In this document: in pieces, positions 17,430-24,430 of the stretch
How positions within the stretch are numbered: the stretch's first letter is position 1
How the letters are laid out: each line of letters starts with the position of its first letter
From: Actinomycetes bacterium
GTDB lineage: Bacteria; Actinomycetota; Acidimicrobiia; Acidimicrobiales; RAAP-2
NCBI GenBank assembly: GCA_021791145.1
Contig: JAJYXE010000046.1
Location: forward strand, 7,576-71,575
Length of the DNA: 64,000 nucleotides
Reading direction: 5' to 3'
Notes under the pieces: generated by a model
Databases searched by the model: none
Seen by the model: only the letters and a program-made list of their open reading frames with translations
What the model was told of the DNA's origin: nothing
Translations under genes and position numbers: made by a program

Positions 17430-19001
17430 ATGATGGAGCTCGAGGTCGCCGAGACGGTGCCCGAAGGTGCTGTGGCCATCGGTGTCCCGGTCATCGCCGG
17501 TGCGACAGGCGGCGGTGGGGGCGATCCTGCGCCGCTCGAGTGGCTCGTCGGTGTCGGCGAGGTTGCCGGGTCGAAGGCCGACGTGGTCCGGCTGCTGCTC
17601 CCAGATGCGCCTGACGAAGCTTGGCTGCGTCGCGAAGGCTTCGCCGCCGCCAAAGGGTCAGCGCTCTCCCTGCGCGGAGCCTCCGGGCCGCCCGCCGTCG
17701 TGCTGCTCGGGCTCGGTGAGCGGGCGGGCGTCGGGCGTGAGCAGTGGCGACTCGCGGCCGCAGCGCTCGTCCGCGCGGCGGGGAAGGGGAGGGGCTCGGC
17801 GGCGATCGTCCTTCCTGGCGATCCTCCAGGGGGAGACGCGGCGTCCGTGGGTGCCGCGATCGCAGAAGGTGCTGTGCTCGCGAGCTACAGCTTCGACTCG
17901 TACAGGACGGCGCCCCACGCTGAGCGCGTCGACCACCTCGTCCTCGTCGGCCCCGGCGACTACGCCCGAGGGCTTCGGCAGGGGGCCGCAGCCGCGGCCG
18001 CGGCGGTGTTCGCGCGTGATCTGATCAACACCCCTCCGAGCGACATGACGCCACGCGAACTGGCAGTGCGCGTGCAGGAGCACTTGTCCGCGCTCGCCGG
18101 GACGACGGTGGAGGTCTGGGACGAAGACAGGATCGCCGCCGAGCGCCTCGGCGGGCTCCTCGCGGTCGCGCGAGGTTCAGGAGAGCCGCCTCGGCTCGTG
18201 CGAGCGAGCTACACGCCGGCAGGCGGGGATGGCGGCGATGGGAGCGACGTCCCTCACGTCGTGCTCGTGGGCAAGGGGATCACCTTCGACTCGGGGGGTC
18301 TCTCGCTCAAGCCGGCCGAGGGGATGATGACGATGAAGACGGACATGAGTGGGGCAGCCATCGTGCTCGCAGTCGTCTCAGCGTGCGCGAGCTTGGAGGT
18401 GCCGGTGAAGGTGACCGCGATCGCGCCGATGACCGAGAACATGCCCGGCGGGCGTGCGCAGAAGCCAGGTGACGTGTTGACCGCGCGCAACGGCGCCACG
18501 GTGGAGGTGCTGAACACCGACGCCGAGGGGCGCCTCGTCCTCGCCGACGGGCTGTCGCTCGCCGCCGAGCTCTCGCCGGACGTGATCATCGACGTGGCGA
18601 CCCTCACCGGGGCACAGGTGGTGGCGCTCGGCAAGGGGATCGCCGCGCTGCTCGGGAACGACCCTGCGCTCATGGAGTCCCTCCAGGCGGCCGGCGAGCG
18701 CGCTGGCGAGCGGTTGTGGCCGCTGCCGCTGCCGGACGACTACCGTGAGCACATCGACTCGGAGGTCGCCGACATGAAGAACATCGGCAGACCACGCGAA
18801 GCGGGGACGATCGCAGCGGCGATGCTCCTCGCGCGCTTCGTCGACAGCACCCCGTGGGCGCACCTGGACATCGCCGGGCCGGCGCGCTCGGAGGAGAGCG
18901 CCGGGTACCTCTCGAAGGGAGCGACCGCGTTCGGGGTCCGCGCGCTCTTGGACTTCCTCGTGCACTATCAGGACTTCCAGGGCGCGCGCACCACGCCGTA
19001 G
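17430..19001 (+). CDS. pepA: Leucyl aminopeptidase, M17 family
   Basis: Two-metal cytosolic aminopeptidase of 523 residues that releases N-terminal amino acids from peptides. The M17 signature NTDAEGR is at residues 362-368. Metal and active-site motifs upstream are VGKGITFDSGGLSLKP (metal Asp and catalytic Lys) and KTDMSGAA. The N-terminal ~170 residues form the usual macro-like domain and are the less conserved part. ATG 17430 lies 7 bp after GGAGG at 17418-17422; ATG 17433 is equally in frame and possible. It follows the adenosyltransferase gene through a repeat-filled gap. Confidence 0.94.
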   Translation: MMELEVAETVPEGAVAIGVPVIAGATGGGGGDPAPLEWLVGVGEVAGSKADVVRLLLPDAPDEAWLRREGFAAAKGSALSLRGASGPPAVVLLGLGERAGVGREQWRLAAAALVRAAGKGRGSAAIVLPGDPPGGDAASVGAAIAEGAVLASYSFDSYRTAPHAERVDHLVLVGPGDYARGLRQGAAAAAAAVFARDLINTPPSDMTPRELAVRVQEHLSALAGTTVEVWDEDRIAAERLGGLLAVARGSGEPPRLVRASYTPAGGDGGDGSDVPHVVLVGKGITFDSGGLSLKPAEGMMTMKTDMSGAAIVLAVVSACASLEVPVKVTAIAPMTENMPGGRAQKPGDVLTARNGATVEVLNTDAEGRLVLADGLSLAAELSPDVIIDVATLTGAQVVALGKGIAALLGNDPALMESLQAAGERAGERLWPLPLPDDYREHIDSEVADMKNIGRPREAGTIAAAMLLARFVDSTPWAHLDIAGPARSEESAGYLSKGATAFGVRALLDFLVHYQDFQGARTTP

Positions 19002-19292
19002 CGCCGGCGCTCAGAGCACCGCTCTGGGCACCGATGGGGCGCCTGTGTTGCGAGGCGGCCGCGAGCGCGACGAGCGATCCGGGCGACCGCAGCTCCAGGG
19101 GTTCCCTCGGACTGATCGGGTGGAAGACTGATCGGGTGGAACGCCGGTGCAAGACGGCGTGCTCGACGTCTTGGGTGTGCGGAAGGAAGGTCCGATGAGG
19201 TCTTCCGTCTGCGTGCCGGTGGTGCCCCGTCGTGGTTTCGCGCAAGGCTAGTGTGGCGGACGACGAGTAGCTCAGGGTCTGCCACGCATCCT
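19002..19292. other. Non-coding gap between pepA and tRNA-Thr
   Basis: No supported gene in these 291 bp. A long minus-strand frame crosses the tRNA and the pepA 3' end, but its start is the familiar antisense translation of a tRNA and it is not credible as a protein. The promoter of the tRNA must lie here; TAGTGT near 19250 is a weak -10 candidate with no good -35. Confidence 0.6.
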
Positions 19293-19370
19293 GCGCCCGT
19301 AGCTCAGAACGGTTAGAGCACCGGACTTGTAATCCGGAGGTCGCCGGTTCAAGTCCGGCCGGGCGTTCCA
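19293..19370 (+). tRNA. tRNA-Thr (anticodon TGT)
   Basis: The full cloverleaf can be folded by eye: acceptor GCGCCCG pairs with CGGGCGT, D stem GCTC/GAGC, anticodon stem CCGGA/TCCGG with loop CTTGTAA (anticodon TGT, reading ACA), variable loop AGGTC, and T stem GCCGG/CCGGC with loop TTCAAGT. The discriminator T is followed by an encoded CCA at 19368-19370. The 3' CCA lies in the 6-bp target duplication of the insertion sequence that starts at 19373. Confidence 0.97.
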
Positions 19371-19372
19371 AA

Positions 19373-19424
19373 GAGGTCTTCACGTTTTACGTGGGGACCA
19401 CTTCACGTTTGGGCCCGACGTCAT
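19373..19424. repeat. Left end of the insertion sequence, with duplicated subterminal motif
   Basis: The outer 15 bp match the right-end inverted repeat. After a 13-bp insert (TACGTGGGGACCA), positions 19401-19421 (CTTCACGTTTGGGCC then GACGT) match the inner part of the right end with one substitution. The left end thus has two CTTCACGTTT copies 23 bp apart, possibly two transposase-binding sites. Confidence 0.85.
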
Positions 19425-19543
19425 CGTGCTGGACGGCTGTGACACGCCCGTAGGGGTCGATGGATCTCACGGACGCGAGACAGGTCGTCCGTCGGGCGCG
19501 CTGATGCGCCCGGTGAGCACGTTCCCGCGGAAAGGCGCGGCGA

Positions 19544-21046
19544 CTACGGGGACGAGCCGCTCGACGCGCCTGCCAGCTGGGCCAAGGTGGTGCGCCTGCG
19601 CCGGCGGGTGCGCGGTGGCCGTCCCGAAGCCGCCCGACGCCGGTCGTCTTCTTGGTGCGCCACGAAGGCGTCAGCGACCGCGAGGTTGCGCACGACGAGG
19701 GCGCAGGCGACAAACAGGCTCATCGGCACGAGGCCCATCACCCGGCACCAGCCCCGGGCGACGTCGATCGTCGCGGGGTCCTTGATCCGGGCGTTCGAGC
19801 GCTCGGCGGCCGAGCGCCTCGCATAGGAGCGTCGCCAAGGCTTGGACAGGTAGTCGTGGCGCTGGGCGGTCTTCGCGTTGACCGATGGTGCGACGGTGAT
19901 GGTGACCTGGGTGCAGCACGACGGGGCGTCCTCGGGTGGAAAGAGGATCTCGGGGCGCTCCAAGGACGCGGTCATCGAGGCCTCCCGCCGCGGGCAGCGG
20001 AGCTTCCCCGCCAGAGCCGGGCACATCACCCGGTGGTAGCCGTCTGCGTCGTCTCCGCTGATGCGCCCGAGCTTGTAGCGGCTGAGCTCGGCCACCTTGT
20101 GGTCGTGTGCCGACACCTCTTGTTCGCTCGCGCCACGTGCAAGCGGCGACAGGTCGAAGAGCGCCTTGGGCGTGGCGGGGCAGTAGAGGTTCCCGTCGAA
20201 GCAGATCGCACCCTCGTGGGTTCCCTGCATGCCGCGGTCGTGGGGGTGCAGGTCCATCACGAGGCTCGCACCGGCTGCGCGAAGCGCGAGCGCGAAGTGC
20301 TCGGGGACCCGGTGCGCGTACCCCGAGTCGGCCACCACGTCACCGAGGGGGATGCCTGCTCGTGGCATCGCCACCATGACGCCGACCATTTCGGGCACCG
20401 GGTCGTGGTCGCAGCCGACGAGGTTCATCCGGCGCACGAGCTCTGCGACGCTTCCTTCGCCCTCGTCGTGCACCATGGTCGAAAGCGACAGGTAGTAGCC
20501 GAAGAACAGCTCGTCCTTCTCGCCCGGCCCCCCGCCCTTTCTATGCCCCCAGGCAGCCTCCTTGTCGGCGTAGGTGCCTGTGGGCTTCTTGTGGCGGGTG
20601 GAGAAGGACTCGACGTCGGTCCAGTCGACCGCCAAAGAGCGCGACGCGTCTTTCATCGTGCCGGGCACCGAGGCCTCGACGAGCGCGTCGAGGACACCTT
20701 GGAGCGCCTCGGTCGCGGCGCCGTCGGGCGTCTCCTTTGCGAGCGCGCTGACGAGGAGGTGAAAGGTGCGTTCCACCTGACGATACGTGAGCGTGTGCGG
20801 GCGGCCGTGCCAGTCGACCACCACCCCGAGGCGCAGACGATCGGCCTCTTCCAAAGAGCAGAGCGCCGTGTGCACGCGCGTCAAGTGTGCGGGCCGTCCG
20901 TCGCAAAGGGCCACGAGCATCCCGAGGAGCAGCGTGCGGACGCAGAGCTGGCGGGGACGGACCCCCAAAGAAAGGAGCTCTTCGATGCGGGGGGCGATCC
21001 CCGAGGCGTCGACGACGGCTTCTGCGCGCCCGAGGTCGGCGCTCAC
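19544..21046 (-). CDS. DDE transposase
   Basis: Probable cut-and-paste transposase of 500 residues. A DDE triad can be proposed: Asp141 or Asp144 in VDWTDVE, Asp240 in VVADSGYAHR, and Glu415 in RRSAAERSNARIK, with hydrophobic strands around each acidic residue as in RNase H-like transposases. GTG 21046 is chosen because it overlaps the stop codon of the upstream recombinase-like gene as GTGA; the longer frame upstream has no transposase character. The C-terminus is Arg-rich. I do not recognise a specific named IS family. The element has clean target duplications and an intact frame, so it may be active. Confidence 0.8.
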   Translation of the reverse strand: MSADLGRAEAVVDASGIAPRIEELLSLGVRPRQLCVRTLLLGMLVALCDGRPAHLTRVHTALCSLEEADRLRLGVVVDWHGRPHTLTYRQVERTFHLLVSALAKETPDGAATEALQGVLDALVEASVPGTMKDASRSLAVDWTDVESFSTRHKKPTGTYADKEAAWGHRKGGGPGEKDELFFGYYLSLSTMVHDEGEGSVAELVRRMNLVGCDHDPVPEMVGVMVAMPRAGIPLGDVVADSGYAHRVPEHFALALRAAGASLVMDLHPHDRGMQGTHEGAICFDGNLYCPATPKALFDLSPLARGASEQEVSAHDHKVAELSRYKLGRISGDDADGYHRVMCPALAGKLRCPRREASMTASLERPEILFPPEDAPSCCTQVTITVAPSVNAKTAQRHDYLSKPWRRSYARRSAAERSNARIKDPATIDVARGWCRVMGLVPMSLFVACALVVRNLAVADAFVAHQEDDRRRAASGRPPRTRRRRRTTLAQLAGASSGSSP

Positions 21047-21936
21047 CACCTGGCTCCGAGAAGCGCCACCGCGTCGTGTTCGTCTGGGGAGACGAGATGG
21101 GCCACGAGGTCCCCAAGACGCTGGGAGCAGGTGATGCCGGCCGCGTCCATGAACGCTTTGAGCCCGATCGTCTCGGCCACGGCCACGAGCCAGGTGGCCC
21201 GCAGGCGAGCGATCTCGAGCCGTGGCAGATCCCGCCCGCCAGAAAGCGACGCGGTGAGCGGGGTGGTCACGTTGCGTCGGCTGACAGATGTGCCGCCGAT
21301 CAAAAGGCTGCCGCCGGCGAAGCGGGCGGCCGAGTGGAGCCGGTCGTGATAGTTCGACAGCACCGGCACGGCCCGGGGTCTGCGGCCTGCTCGCACCAAG
21401 ACCACCACCCCGCCCGAGCGCCAGACGACGTCGGCGCCGGTCACGGCCTTGAGGTCGCAGCCCACGAGCCCCGCCCCCGCACCAAGGCAGACGAGCGCCG
21501 AGGTGCGCATGCGCCGGGCCTCGGTCGGCTGGGCGTCCGCCAGGGAGAGGTAACCGGCGATCTCGGCTTTCGAGTAGGGCGCCTTGGCGCGCTCGCGGCC
21601 GAGCCACAGCGGCGGCGGGGCGCACTCGAGCGCCCGGGCCATCGCCCGCAGGTTGGACCGCACCGTGCGGCGCGTCGGCGCCGACAGCTTGGACACCGAA
21701 GGCGCACAGCAGCGCTCGACCACAGAAGGACGGAGCGCCACGGTGGCAGTGAGCTCGAGGCCGATCGACTCGCAGAACGCCCCGAGCCGGGAGGCGGCGA
21801 ACAGGTAGGCCTTGGCCCGGTTCGGAGTCGGCGGCCCGGCAGCTGCGGTCAGCCCCTTGGCGAAGTCGGCCGCAGCCAAAGACACCGTGTGCGAGCTGAA
21901 GCCCTCGATCAGTGCCGCCACCTCCGTCGATAGCAC
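21043..21936 (-). CDS. Tyrosine-recombinase-like protein lacking catalytic residues, IS accessory
   Basis: The 297-residue product has an integrase-like layout: an N-terminal helical core-binding region (KAYLFAASRLGAFCESIG, then RRTVRSNLRAMARAL) and a C-terminal part like the recombinase catalytic fold (CLGAGAGLVGCDLKAVTGAD, PVLSNYHDRLHSAA, ARLRATWLVAVAE). The catalytic Arg expected in the GAGLR-type motif is Val, the HxxR motif reads ARLR, and no catalytic Tyr is visible, so it is probably inactive and may bind DNA or help the transposase. Start: GTG 21936 or 21921; both lie at or next to the palindrome. Its TGA overlaps the transposase GTG, implying coupled translation. Confidence 0.6.
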   Translation of the reverse strand: MLSTEVAALIEGFSSHTVSLAAADFAKGLTAAAGPPTPNRAKAYLFAASRLGAFCESIGLELTATVALRPSVVERCCAPSVSKLSAPTRRTVRSNLRAMARALECAPPPLWLGRERAKAPYSKAEIAGYLSLADAQPTEARRMRTSALVCLGAGAGLVGCDLKAVTGADVVWRSGGVVVLVRAGRRPRAVPVLSNYHDRLHSAARFAGGSLLIGGTSVSRRNVTTPLTASLSGGRDLPRLEIARLRATWLVAVAETIGLKAFMDAAGITCSQRLGDLVAHLVSPDEHDAVALLGARW

Positions 21937-21960
21937 ACCGTATATATACTGTGTGCTATC
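21929..21960. promoter_or_regulatory. 32-bp near-perfect palindrome between the divergent IS genes
   Basis: Arms GATAGCACAC (21929-21938) and GTGTGCTATC (21951-21960) are exact complements. They enclose GTATATATAC (21940-21949), itself a perfect palindrome; only the pair 21939/21950 (C/T) is mismatched. It is strikingly AT-rich for this genome. It lies where both divergent promoters must be and overlaps the start of the recombinase-like gene. It looks like an operator or recombinase-binding site. Confidence 0.85.
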
Positions 21961-21973
21961 GGACCGGTGGGGG

Positions 21974-22336
21974 ATGCTCGTGGGAAGGTGGAGCGTGGCG
22001 GTCAGCCCGAGGCAGCGAAAAGAGCAGGCTCGCATCGCCACGGCCCTCGGGGAGATGGGCTTCGTCCTCCCCGGCAGCCTCACCGAGCGGTACTTTTCGT
22101 GCACTCATGCCGGCTGCCACTGTCACGCCGACCCCCCGGTCCTCCACGGCCCCTACCTCCAGTGGAGCCGAAAGGTCGCAGGAAGGACCACGAGCCGCAC
22201 GCTCAGCCCCGAACAGGCCGCCGAGTACCAAGAGTGGTTCGACAACGAGCGGCGCCTGCGCGCACTCGTGCACGAGCTCGAGGAACTCAGCCTGTCGGTC
22301 ATAGACGCCGATCCCCGTACTCCCCGGCGGCGCTGA
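21974..22336 (+). CDS. DUF6788-type IS passenger protein
   Basis: Small protein of 120 residues. It carries a Cys-rich motif typical of DUF6788: LPGSLTERYFSCTHAGCHCH followed by HGPYLQWSRKVAGRTTSRTL, then a helical tail (AAEYQEWFDNERRLRALVHE). Proteins of this type are often found beside transposases, and their function is unknown to me; the C-x4-C-x-C and Arg/Tyr pattern suggest metal and nucleic-acid binding. ATG 21974 has GGTGGGGG upstream; GTG 21995, with GGAAGG upstream, is an alternative. It is transcribed away from the transposase, starting just right of the palindrome. Confidence 0.72.
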   Translation: MLVGRWSVAVSPRQRKEQARIATALGEMGFVLPGSLTERYFSCTHAGCHCHADPPVLHGPYLQWSRKVAGRTTSRTLSPEQAAEYQEWFDNERRLRALVHELEELSLSVIDADPRTPRRR

Positions 22337-22398
22337 TCCTCCGGGTGTGGGGAACGGCGGATTATCCCGTGGGTGAGCTTCCGATCAGGCCGCAGAAG

Positions 22399-22427
22399 GC
22401 CACGTCAGGCCCAAACGTGAAGACCTC
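22399..22427. repeat. Right end of the insertion sequence
   Basis: Read on the minus strand it begins GAGGTCTTCACGTTTGGGCC, matching the left terminus for 15 bp and then the left internal copy. It lies 62 bp downstream of the DUF6788 stop codon and is followed by the TCCAAA target duplicate. Confidence 0.88.
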
Positions 22428-22433
22428 TCCAAA

Positions 22434-22849
22434 GAATCCAGCTCAGGAGCACCGTCCGGGCCTCGTGAGCCCCGGACACGGAAGTTGGGTAAAAGAACTG
22501 TTCACACAGCTGCCATTCACCGCCGGTGGTCCACCCCCGTCCTCGAAGCCCTGCTCGGTGAAGTGCAGGGTCAGGGCGTTCTCCGTGACGGCTGCGGATG
22601 ACCGCTTCGTCGAAGCCGTCGGGGGTATCGGGGCGTAGACGACGTTGAGGTGCCCCTTGTGGGAGCACGACGAGACGGACCTGGTGTTGTCGTCGACGTC
22701 GGCGGAGGACTGGCGTGCGACGTGCACCCCTGCGAGCTCTCCGCGGTCCCGTCGGCGGCTCGAGACGATGTGCATCGGGCAGTGGCCAGGGCATCGGAGC
22801 CGTCTTCGAGCGTGCGCTGACCTGGCAGCACCCCGAGCCGCCAGGGTCG
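22434..22849. other. Gap with no recognisable gene, possible degraded remnant
   Basis: About 415 bp between the insertion sequence and vapB. Open frames exist on the minus strand (for example 22443-22775) but none gives a protein I recognise. Base composition is less biased than in the flanking genes, and a run such as GGTAAAAGAACTGTTCACAC near 22487 looks foreign. A decayed mobile element is possible. Confidence 0.4.
22454..22477 (+). terminator. Hairpin, possible displaced terminator of tRNA-Thr
   Basis: GTCCGGG (22454-22460) pairs with CCCGGAC (22471-22477), with inner CTC/GAG pairing. Without the insertion sequence it would lie about 30 bp after the tRNA CCA end. No T-run follows, so termination strength is doubtful. 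Confidence 0.35.
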
Positions 22850-22885
22850 AGCATCAACGCATCACAACGATTGATGCTATGATGC
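22850..22885. promoter_or_regulatory. vapBC operator/promoter with nested inverted half-sites
   Basis: Four half-sites: GCATCA at 22851 and 22859, TGATGC at 22872 and 22880, giving two nested inverted pairs (AGCATCAA/TTGATGCT is exact). The -10-like TATGAT at 22878-22883 lies 6 bp before the vapB GTG at 22890, so the transcript could be leaderless. This suits autorepression by a ribbon-helix-helix antitoxin bound to VapC. Confidence 0.7.
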
Positions 22886-22889
22886 TTCC

Positions 22890-23144
22890 GTGCGGACGAC
22901 GGTCACCCTCGACCCGGACACCGCGCAACTCGTGCGCCGACGGATGGACGAGCGCGGCGTCTCGTTCAAGCAGGCGCTCAACGACGCCCTGCGCGAGGCC
23001 CTCGGTTCGCGGGCCGGGCGCTCCCCGTTCCGCACGCCCGTCTACGACCTCGGGTCGCCTGCAGTCAACCTCGACCGTGCGCTCCAGCTCGCAGCGGAGA
23101 TCGAAGACGAGGAGCTCGTGCGAAAGCAGCGGGCGGGCAACTGA
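22890..23144 (+). CDS. vapB: VapB-family antitoxin
   Basis: Antitoxin of 84 residues. The N-terminus (MRTTVTLDPDTAQLVRRRMD) is a ribbon-helix-helix DNA-binding motif; the acidic C-terminal part (AAEIEDEELVRKQ) would wrap the toxin. The GTG start directly follows a -10-like element and has no ribosome-binding site, consistent with leaderless translation. The stop codon is 7 bp before the vapC GTG. It should neutralise VapC and repress the pair through the inverted half-sites upstream. Confidence 0.88.
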   Translation: MRTTVTLDPDTAQLVRRRMDERGVSFKQALNDALREALGSRAGRSPFRTPVYDLGSPAVNLDRALQLAAEIEDEELVRKQRAGN

Positions 23145-23151
23145 GCGGCGC

Positions 23152-23583
23152 GTGGACCTCGTCGACGCCAACGTGCTCCTCTGTGCGGTCAACCGGTCCG
23201 ACCCGAGGCATGAGCGCGCCCGCGACTGGCTCGATGACCAGCTGTCGGGCGGAACCGCCGTCGGCTTCGCGTGGATCGTCCTCCTGGCGTTCCTGCGGCT
23301 GTCCACCAGGGTGGGCCTCTTCCCGCGACCGCTCGCCACGGCCGACGCCCTCGACATCGTCCGTGCGTGGCTCGCGCAGCCACCGGCCGTCGTGGTCCAT
23401 GAGACCTCGGACCATCTCGAGGTGCTCGCAGACCTACTAGGCCCGATCGGCGCCGGCGGCAACCTGGTCACCGACGCCCACCTCGCCGCGCTCGCCGTCG
23501 AGCACCGTGCCGGGGTCGTCACCTTCGACTCGGACTTCGCACGCTTCCCGGGCGTCCGCTGGTCCCCGCCCGGTTCGGTCTGA
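23152..23583 (+). CDS. vapC: VapC-family PIN-domain ribonuclease toxin
   Basis: Predicted Mg2+-dependent RNase toxin of 143 residues. PIN-domain features: Asp5 in VDLVDANVLLCAV, the helix WIVLLAFLRLSTRVGLFPRP typical of one actinobacterial VapC subgroup, and the acidic motifs VTDAHLAALAVEH and TFDSDFARFPG near the C-terminus. GTG 23152 comes 7 bp after the vapB stop. Targets cannot be inferred; relatives cut tRNA or rRNA loops. The pair sits in the accessory region next to the insertion sequence. Confidence 0.9.
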   Translation: MDLVDANVLLCAVNRSDPRHERARDWLDDQLSGGTAVGFAWIVLLAFLRLSTRVGLFPRPLATADALDIVRAWLAQPPAVVVHETSDHLEVLADLLGPIGAGGNLVTDAHLAALAVEHRAGVVTFDSDFARFPGVRWSPPGSV

Positions 23584-23880
23584 CGGCTCAACCCATCGCC
23601 GCGTCGGGTCGCTGGCGGCGCTCGGCGGCTCCCCAGGCAACCGGCCCGAGACGTGACGCTGCACCTCATGGCTGCCGATCTCGTGAGCGGGGGCCTGCCT
23701 CGTGCCTGGCCGCGTTGAGCCGCACTTCTCCCGGTCACGCTCGCCAGATGGGTGGCGATCGCCGACTGACACCGACCGCACCGGGGCTCCGGTGCCGGCC
23801 AGGTCTCCTCGATGATGAGCAATGGGAAAGCGATGGGAAGAGGTCAGCGTGGGTGGCACGTCATCTGCGTGCGTGCCACG
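23584..23880. other. Convergent gap between vapC and arsR
   Basis: No gene supported in these 297 bp. Short frames on both strands overlap each other and lack start signals or recognisable motifs. No clear terminator hairpin with a T-run was seen. Confidence 0.5.
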
Positions 23881-24237
23881 TCAGCAGCAGTCGGGGTCCA
23901 AGGCCCGCACGAGTGCGCCGAGCGCAACGCGGTCTGCGGCGTAGTAGGTGCTCGCGCCTTGGCGGGTCGCTACGAGCAGCCCCGCCCGACTGAGCTGTCC
24001 AAGATGATGGCTGACCGTGGCGTCGGTGAGGTGCAGCTCGCGGGCAAGATCGACGTTGCGGACACCGCCGGAGCCCGACGCGAGCACGAAGGAGAGCAGC
24101 TTGATCCGAACGGGGTCGGCGAGGGCCTTGAGCCTGAGGGCGACCTCGAGCGCATCGGCGTCGCTCACCACCCCCGCAGCGACTGGCGGGCAGCACAGCG
24201 CGCCGGACAGCTCGATGGCCGGCAGCGACTTCGGCAT
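23881..24237 (-). CDS. arsR: ArsR-family arsenic/metal-sensing repressor
   Basis: Winged-helix repressor of 118 residues. The DNA-binding helix is VDLARELHLTDATVSHHLGQL, preceded by the family motif ADPVRIKLLSFVL. Likely As(III) ligands are the vicinal pair Cys15-Cys16 (ALCCPP) and the C-terminal Cys117-Cys118. The pair at 15/16 matches the sensor cysteines I recall for Corynebacterium ArsR, but the third cysteine of that protein is absent here, so the terminal pair may replace it. It is divergent from arsM across a promoter with a palindrome, so it probably represses arsM and itself. Confidence 0.9.
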   Translation of the reverse strand: MPKSLPAIELSGALCCPPVAAGVVSDADALEVALRLKALADPVRIKLLSFVLASGSGGVRNVDLARELHLTDATVSHHLGQLSRAGLLVATRQGASTYYAADRVALGALVRALDPDCC

Positions 24238-24258
24238 GCGTCCAGTATCGCACTGCCC

Positions 24259-24287
24259 TTGACATATGTCGAGGAACTAGCTACTGT
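24259..24287 (+). promoter_or_regulatory. arsM promoter with ArsR-type operator
   Basis: TTGACA (24259-24264) and TACTGT (24282-24287) are separated by 17 bp, a good housekeeping-type promoter towards arsM. The -35 overlaps GACATATGTC (24261-24270), a perfect 10-bp palindrome, so a bound repressor would block RNA polymerase. Downstream, CATCTCGG is repeated three times in tandem at 24301-24324. Confidence 0.75.
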
Positions 24288-24337
24288 GCACCTAGACATT
24301 CATCTCGGCATCTCGGCATCTCGGTAAGGAGATCACC

Positions 24338-24430
24338 ATGTCGCGCGTGCAGCCGGCCTCCGGACCGATGAGGAGACCGGTGAGGAGAAGGACACCAACT
24401 GCCATGCCCGCCAGGACAGGTTCTAGGTGA
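24338..24430 (+). CDS. Possible 30-residue Arg-rich leader peptide upstream of arsM
   Basis: ATG 24338 has an excellent ribosome-binding site (AAGGAG at 24326-24331). The frame runs 30 codons and its TGA overlaps the arsM GTG as GTGA, so it could couple translation. Eight of 30 residues are Arg, and seven of these use AGG or AGA, codons that are rare elsewhere in this window, clustered as AGG AGA and AGG AGA AGG. That suggests a pause-based leader, or a chance frame. No similarity to known peptides is recognised. Confidence 0.45.
   Translation: MSRVQPASGPMRRPVRRRTPTAMPARTGSR

Larger units (their letters stand above)
19373..22427. mobile_element. 3,055-bp insertion sequence inserted at the tRNA-Thr 3' end
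   Basis: The ends are inverted repeats: GAGGTCTTCACGTTT at 19373-19387, with its complement closing at 22427. They are directly flanked by a perfect 6-bp duplication TCCAAA at 19367-19372 and 22428-22433. The element carries a DDE transposase and, overlapping upstream of it, a tyrosine-recombinase-like protein, both on minus, plus a divergent DUF6788 gene on plus. A 32-bp palindrome separates the two transcription directions. The left end holds a second internal copy of CTTCACGTTTGGGCC at 19401-19415, matching the sequence just inside the right end. I cannot place it in a named IS family. Confidence 0.88.

Noticed and set aside
18670..19383. Minus-strand open frame crossing tRNA-Thr
   Set aside because: Its N-terminus is the familiar spurious translation of tRNA antisense (a PAGLEPATSGLQ-type peptide) and the rest is antisense to pepA.
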